Assembly (NCBI GenBank): GCA_002474345.1
Contig: DKQD01000034.1
Coordinates: 1-39,755, forward strand
Length of the DNA: 39,755 nt
Direction of reading: 5' to 3'
Source of the DNA: Bacteriovoracaceae bacterium UBA7317
GTDB taxonomy: Bacteria > Bdellovibrionota > Bacteriovoracia > Bacteriovoracales > Bacteriovoracaceae
Shown here: in pieces, positions 38,601 to 39,755 of the stretch
Position numbering within the stretch: the stretch's first letter is position 1
Layout: every line of letters starts with the position of its first letter
Position numbers and translations under genes: made by a program
Notes under the pieces: generated by a model
Told to the model about the DNA's origin: nothing
Databases searched by the model: none
The model's input: only the letters and a program-made list of their open reading frames with translations

Positions 38601-39112
38601 GCCTCAATAAAAAAATCCAATTAAAGATCAGCGGAGATGAAGGTTCTTTATTACCTGATGATTTTAACCAACTCCAAGACGCTCTCATCCATATATTAAG
38701 AAATTCAATGGATCATGGTATAGAAAGTCCCTCTGAAAGGCTTGAACGGGGAAAAAAAGAGATGGGTACCATTGAGATTTCTTGCGAGGAATCTAAAACA
38801 GGGTCCCTAAGGATTGTGGTTAAAGATGACGGAGGTGGAATTAACCTCAAAAAAGTCGAAGAACGGGCCATAAGGAATAATATTTGCACCCAAAAAGAGC
38901 TCGATATAATGTCTCAAAAAGAAAAGATCGATCTCATTTTTCTTCCAAACTTTTCAACCAAAGATACGGTCAGTGAAATTTCCGGAAGAGGTTTTGGAAT
39001 GGATGTTGTAAAATCAACCCTTGAAAAAATTGGTGCTAATCTTGAGGTTGCAACCCAAGAAGAAGAAGGCACAACTTTTGTCATCGACATAACACCAAAG
39101 AAGAAAATTTAA
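35636..39112 (+). CDS. CheA-like histidine kinase with multi-pass membrane input, no CheW domain
   Basis: 1158 residues from ATG 35636, preferred over TTG 35627 because AGAG sits 10 nt from the ATG but only 1 nt from TTG. Residue numbers here count from TTG (subtract 3 for the ATG form). The first 230 residues contain about seven hydrophobic segments, the first ending in a signal-like TPTAFAQ. A PAS-like domain (about 265-392, ending MVIDDITEM) is followed by Hpt1 with His466 in FLHIIKGSSRQF. The region matching Hpt2 of the 6810-10295 paralogue has Asn at the phosphoacceptor site (NSCSLIES, Asn607). The ATPase has HILRNSMDHGIE (1022-1033), DDGGG and GRGFGMD, spaced exactly as in the paralogue. 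No CheW-like domain and no receiver gene beside it. Stands alone, divergent from valS. Confidence 0.88.
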   Translation: MNHKQGFLKKNLKKVRKAKALPLIAYIAISIIITPTAFAQVKTAFLSSPIKIENPVILITISLFVLGLINCLFQVFYKKQKEDLFTLLALISAVCWSLAGPIFIPILIFAIFKRAQSTLEWESFFPQTKRTHKTFTLIALFPLIGFLGLLSSNSLVTKAIIWLPSLIMSGFTFFWVLKKRLKLNAKSTPFALFTAFIPLGFFQTNKEGALVFTLIIIIIELYEIARDLNDKTINEKRLSNVQDEMATQLMIEGINLSTSINQLNYILDNMRQSFFIVDEGMIINNPISQFSEELFGQKIIGKNIFETIFQEIKEGSEEHALISFCWETIFDADETQWIMINNQFPSKVNISSKAGSGKKILKIAYYPIWNEQNLLSNMMMVIDDITEMEFLENKMRQEKEISNRRITILHELTSNKRSTLKPFFHQLDENLKEALKWSKLMREDIKRKKNNLQSMEALFKFLHIIKGSSRQFSFTFISRKTHDIETILSQINELIKKSELDDDERYKNTSIKTDYLLKEMDQLVGIINGYIKIGKTLLNLDFPEDSETIRHIHENLKNFDVFIFKLFQGQKFSLSTNEEIIEAIKIKRKNPAKLKNSILRLQNSCSLIESYSIVLNEEDISKSAHKINYFLETFSLNPDTPEIESERENQNIIQNFIEPLNQLRIEGIKLYSSSKTFHKETFKISSKDIWAKAILYVYYETKNIMKKDKVHLPSLSKNITRIKALFKANHFEYATGVIKIIESLLIEGDSKHSFKEMKFSLIKLWKFFALLFRFDLDHSVWDEENDEFFDSKRFLRNEYHTDYSLFQIFLLNIDDDKQIAYDIFKTTMKSLMGLDEKEVNDLFLPDKSFLDYYVELGKKLTDRFNSTSLQNFKSDFLIKRDFSIFQQLEDHLSNQKFSWINYHQSLDIYKLFRAYFNISKVREKFRRPDTLDVLSKNFEESKKYLKRTFQDLPEEQRATIDIAFEKLLGLPVKFSLSKFYNLVSDISQSLNKKIQLKISGDEGSLLPDDFNQLQDALIHILRNSMDHGIESPSERLERGKKEMGTIEISCEESKTGSLRIVVKDDGGGINLKKVEERAIRNNICTQKELDIMSQKEKIDLIFLPNFSTKDTVSEISGRGFGMDVVKSTLEKIGANLEVATQEEEGTTFVIDITPKKKI

Positions 39113-39147
39113 CGAATCCATTCCTTTTTTAAAAAAAGCTATAAGTT

Positions 39148-39540
39148 TTAATTAGAACACTTAGCGCCTCTACAATTGGACTCTAAAGTATCCCTTTTAC
39201 ATTTTTTTATGACCTTCTCTTCAGCTAATGCGCGGGAGGACCCTACCGCACTATAGGTTTTAAAAGTCGTCTCAATTTTACAAATCCAACTCGCACGGTC
39301 ATCACCTCTACCAATTCTTCTTTCCAAAAAGCTTAGTCTATCCTCCAAATCTTGGTTTAAAGCTTCTAACTCTTCCACATGATCTAATATTGAATAGACT
39401 TTACTTTCTAATCTTCTTAACTTTCTTTCAATTAAATCAATATCCATCTGCCCAAAGGAAATCGCGGGAAGTAGTAAGCCACCAACAAATAAAAAGCCAA
39501 AAAATCTTTCAGACAACGTCCTTAGTTTTGATTTTTTCAT
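39148..39540 (-). CDS. Small exported coiled-coil protein of unknown function
   Basis: 130 residues. A signal peptide with hydrophobic core FFGFLFVGGLLLPAISFG is likely cleaved near residue 31. Residues about 33-77 form a coiled coil rich in Leu and Glu (LIERKLRRLESKVYSIL, LEALNQDLEDRLSFLERR). The C-terminal 45 residues include four Cys (in WICKIE, KKCKRD, SNCRGAKC), likely to form two disulfides in the periplasm. No family recognised. The ribosome-binding site is a perfect AGGAGG 9 nt before the ATG, which supports real expression. Convergent with the CheA-like gene, 35 bp apart, where only an AT-only repeat is seen. Confidence 0.75.
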   Translation of the reverse strand: MKKSKLRTLSERFFGFLFVGGLLLPAISFGQMDIDLIERKLRRLESKVYSILDHVEELEALNQDLEDRLSFLERRIGRGDDRASWICKIETTFKTYSAVGSSRALAEEKVIKKCKRDTLESNCRGAKCSN

Positions 39541-39600
39541 TTTTCGAACCCTCCTAAATTAAAAATTTTCACTTAAAAAATTTAGAAAAGAATAAAAGCA

Positions 39601-39744
39601 ATGAAACTTATCAACAAGGCTTCTTGCGCCCATGTTTTTATTTTCTGGTATCTATTATTTTTAGCTTTCATTTTGGCACACCAAGACAAAAAGTACTCTT
39701 TGCCCCTAATTTCTACCATTAATGATAAATGTAAGAAAAAGTGA
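39601..39744 (+). CDS. Possible 47-residue membrane peptide
   Basis: An ATG-TGA frame of 47 codons: a short basic start (MKLINKASC), one hydrophobic stretch (about HVFIFWYLLFLAFILA) and a polar end finishing KCKKK. It lies alone in the 39541-39755 gap. No good Shine-Dalgarno sequence is present (only AAAAG close to the ATG). It could be chance in AT-rich DNA. Confidence 0.22.
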   Translation: MKLINKASCAHVFIFWYLLFLAFILAHQDKKYSLPLISTINDKCKKK

Positions 39745-39755
39745 GAGGCCAAAAG

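Noticed and set aside
39121..39140. CTTTTTT/AAAAAAG repeat between the second CheA-like gene and the small exported gene
   Set aside because: All A/T with no loop; it would not form a stable hairpin.

Overview
The window is bacterial chromosome, AT-rich by eye (not computed) and densely coded on both strands. The mix is aerobic fatty-acid degradation, SecA, a PrkA/YeaH/SpoVR operon, many His-Asp signalling proteins and several secreted or membrane proteins of unknown role. It suggests a free-living Gram-negative bacterium, most likely one of the Bdellovibrio/Bacteriovorax-type predators or relatives. This placement is inferred from gene content and base composition, not from a marker gene. 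I saw no rRNA, tRNA, CRISPR array, insertion sequence or phage gene, and no gap between genes exceeds about 260 bases.

Layout: 1-1.8 kb has the 3' end of an ElbB-like glyoxalase gene, a small DUF2905 membrane protein and a one-TM SH3-like protein. 1.9-5.5 kb is a fadI-fadJ beta-oxidation pair. 5.5-10.7 kb (minus) is a signalling operon: single-domain response regulator, 1161-residue CheA-like kinase, multi-pass membrane histidine kinase, with another receiver gene divergent at 10.9 kb. 11.3-16.0 kb (minus) is prkA-yeaH-spoVR, with a PP2C phosphatase gene divergent from it. 17.0-20.8 kb is an M23 peptidase gene followed by secA. 20.9-23.8 kb is an acidic Pro-Glu-repeat protein fused to a YbjQ-like domain, then glpD. 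23.8-26.7 kb is a second signalling cluster: histidine kinase plus receiver on minus, and an unusual receiver plus a CheX-like protein on plus. 26.9-28.6 kb is a FadD-like acyl-CoA ligase. 28.7-32.6 kb has a secreted phospholipase-D-family protein with a Cys-rich tail, an unrecognised exported protein and a lipoprotein. 32.7-35.4 kb is valS. 35.6-39.1 kb is a second CheA-like kinase. The window ends with a small exported coiled-coil protein and a doubtful 47-codon ORF.

How the genes fit together: FadD, FadJ and FadI would activate and shorten fatty acids, and GlpD would oxidise glycerol 3-phosphate, so the window encodes enzymes for using the products of membrane lipid breakdown. A secreted PLD-family protein lies in the same window, but a link between them is only inference. 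The two CheA-like kinases have Hpt domains and a CheA-type ATPase but no CheW-like domain, and with four single-domain receivers and a CheX-like protein they look like non-chemotaxis phosphorelays. Several regulatory palindromes and sigma70-type promoters are visible. No wholly new system can be proved from sequence alone. The best candidates are the twin CheA-like kinases, the HK/receiver/CheX-like module and the Pro-Glu-repeat/YbjQ fusion.
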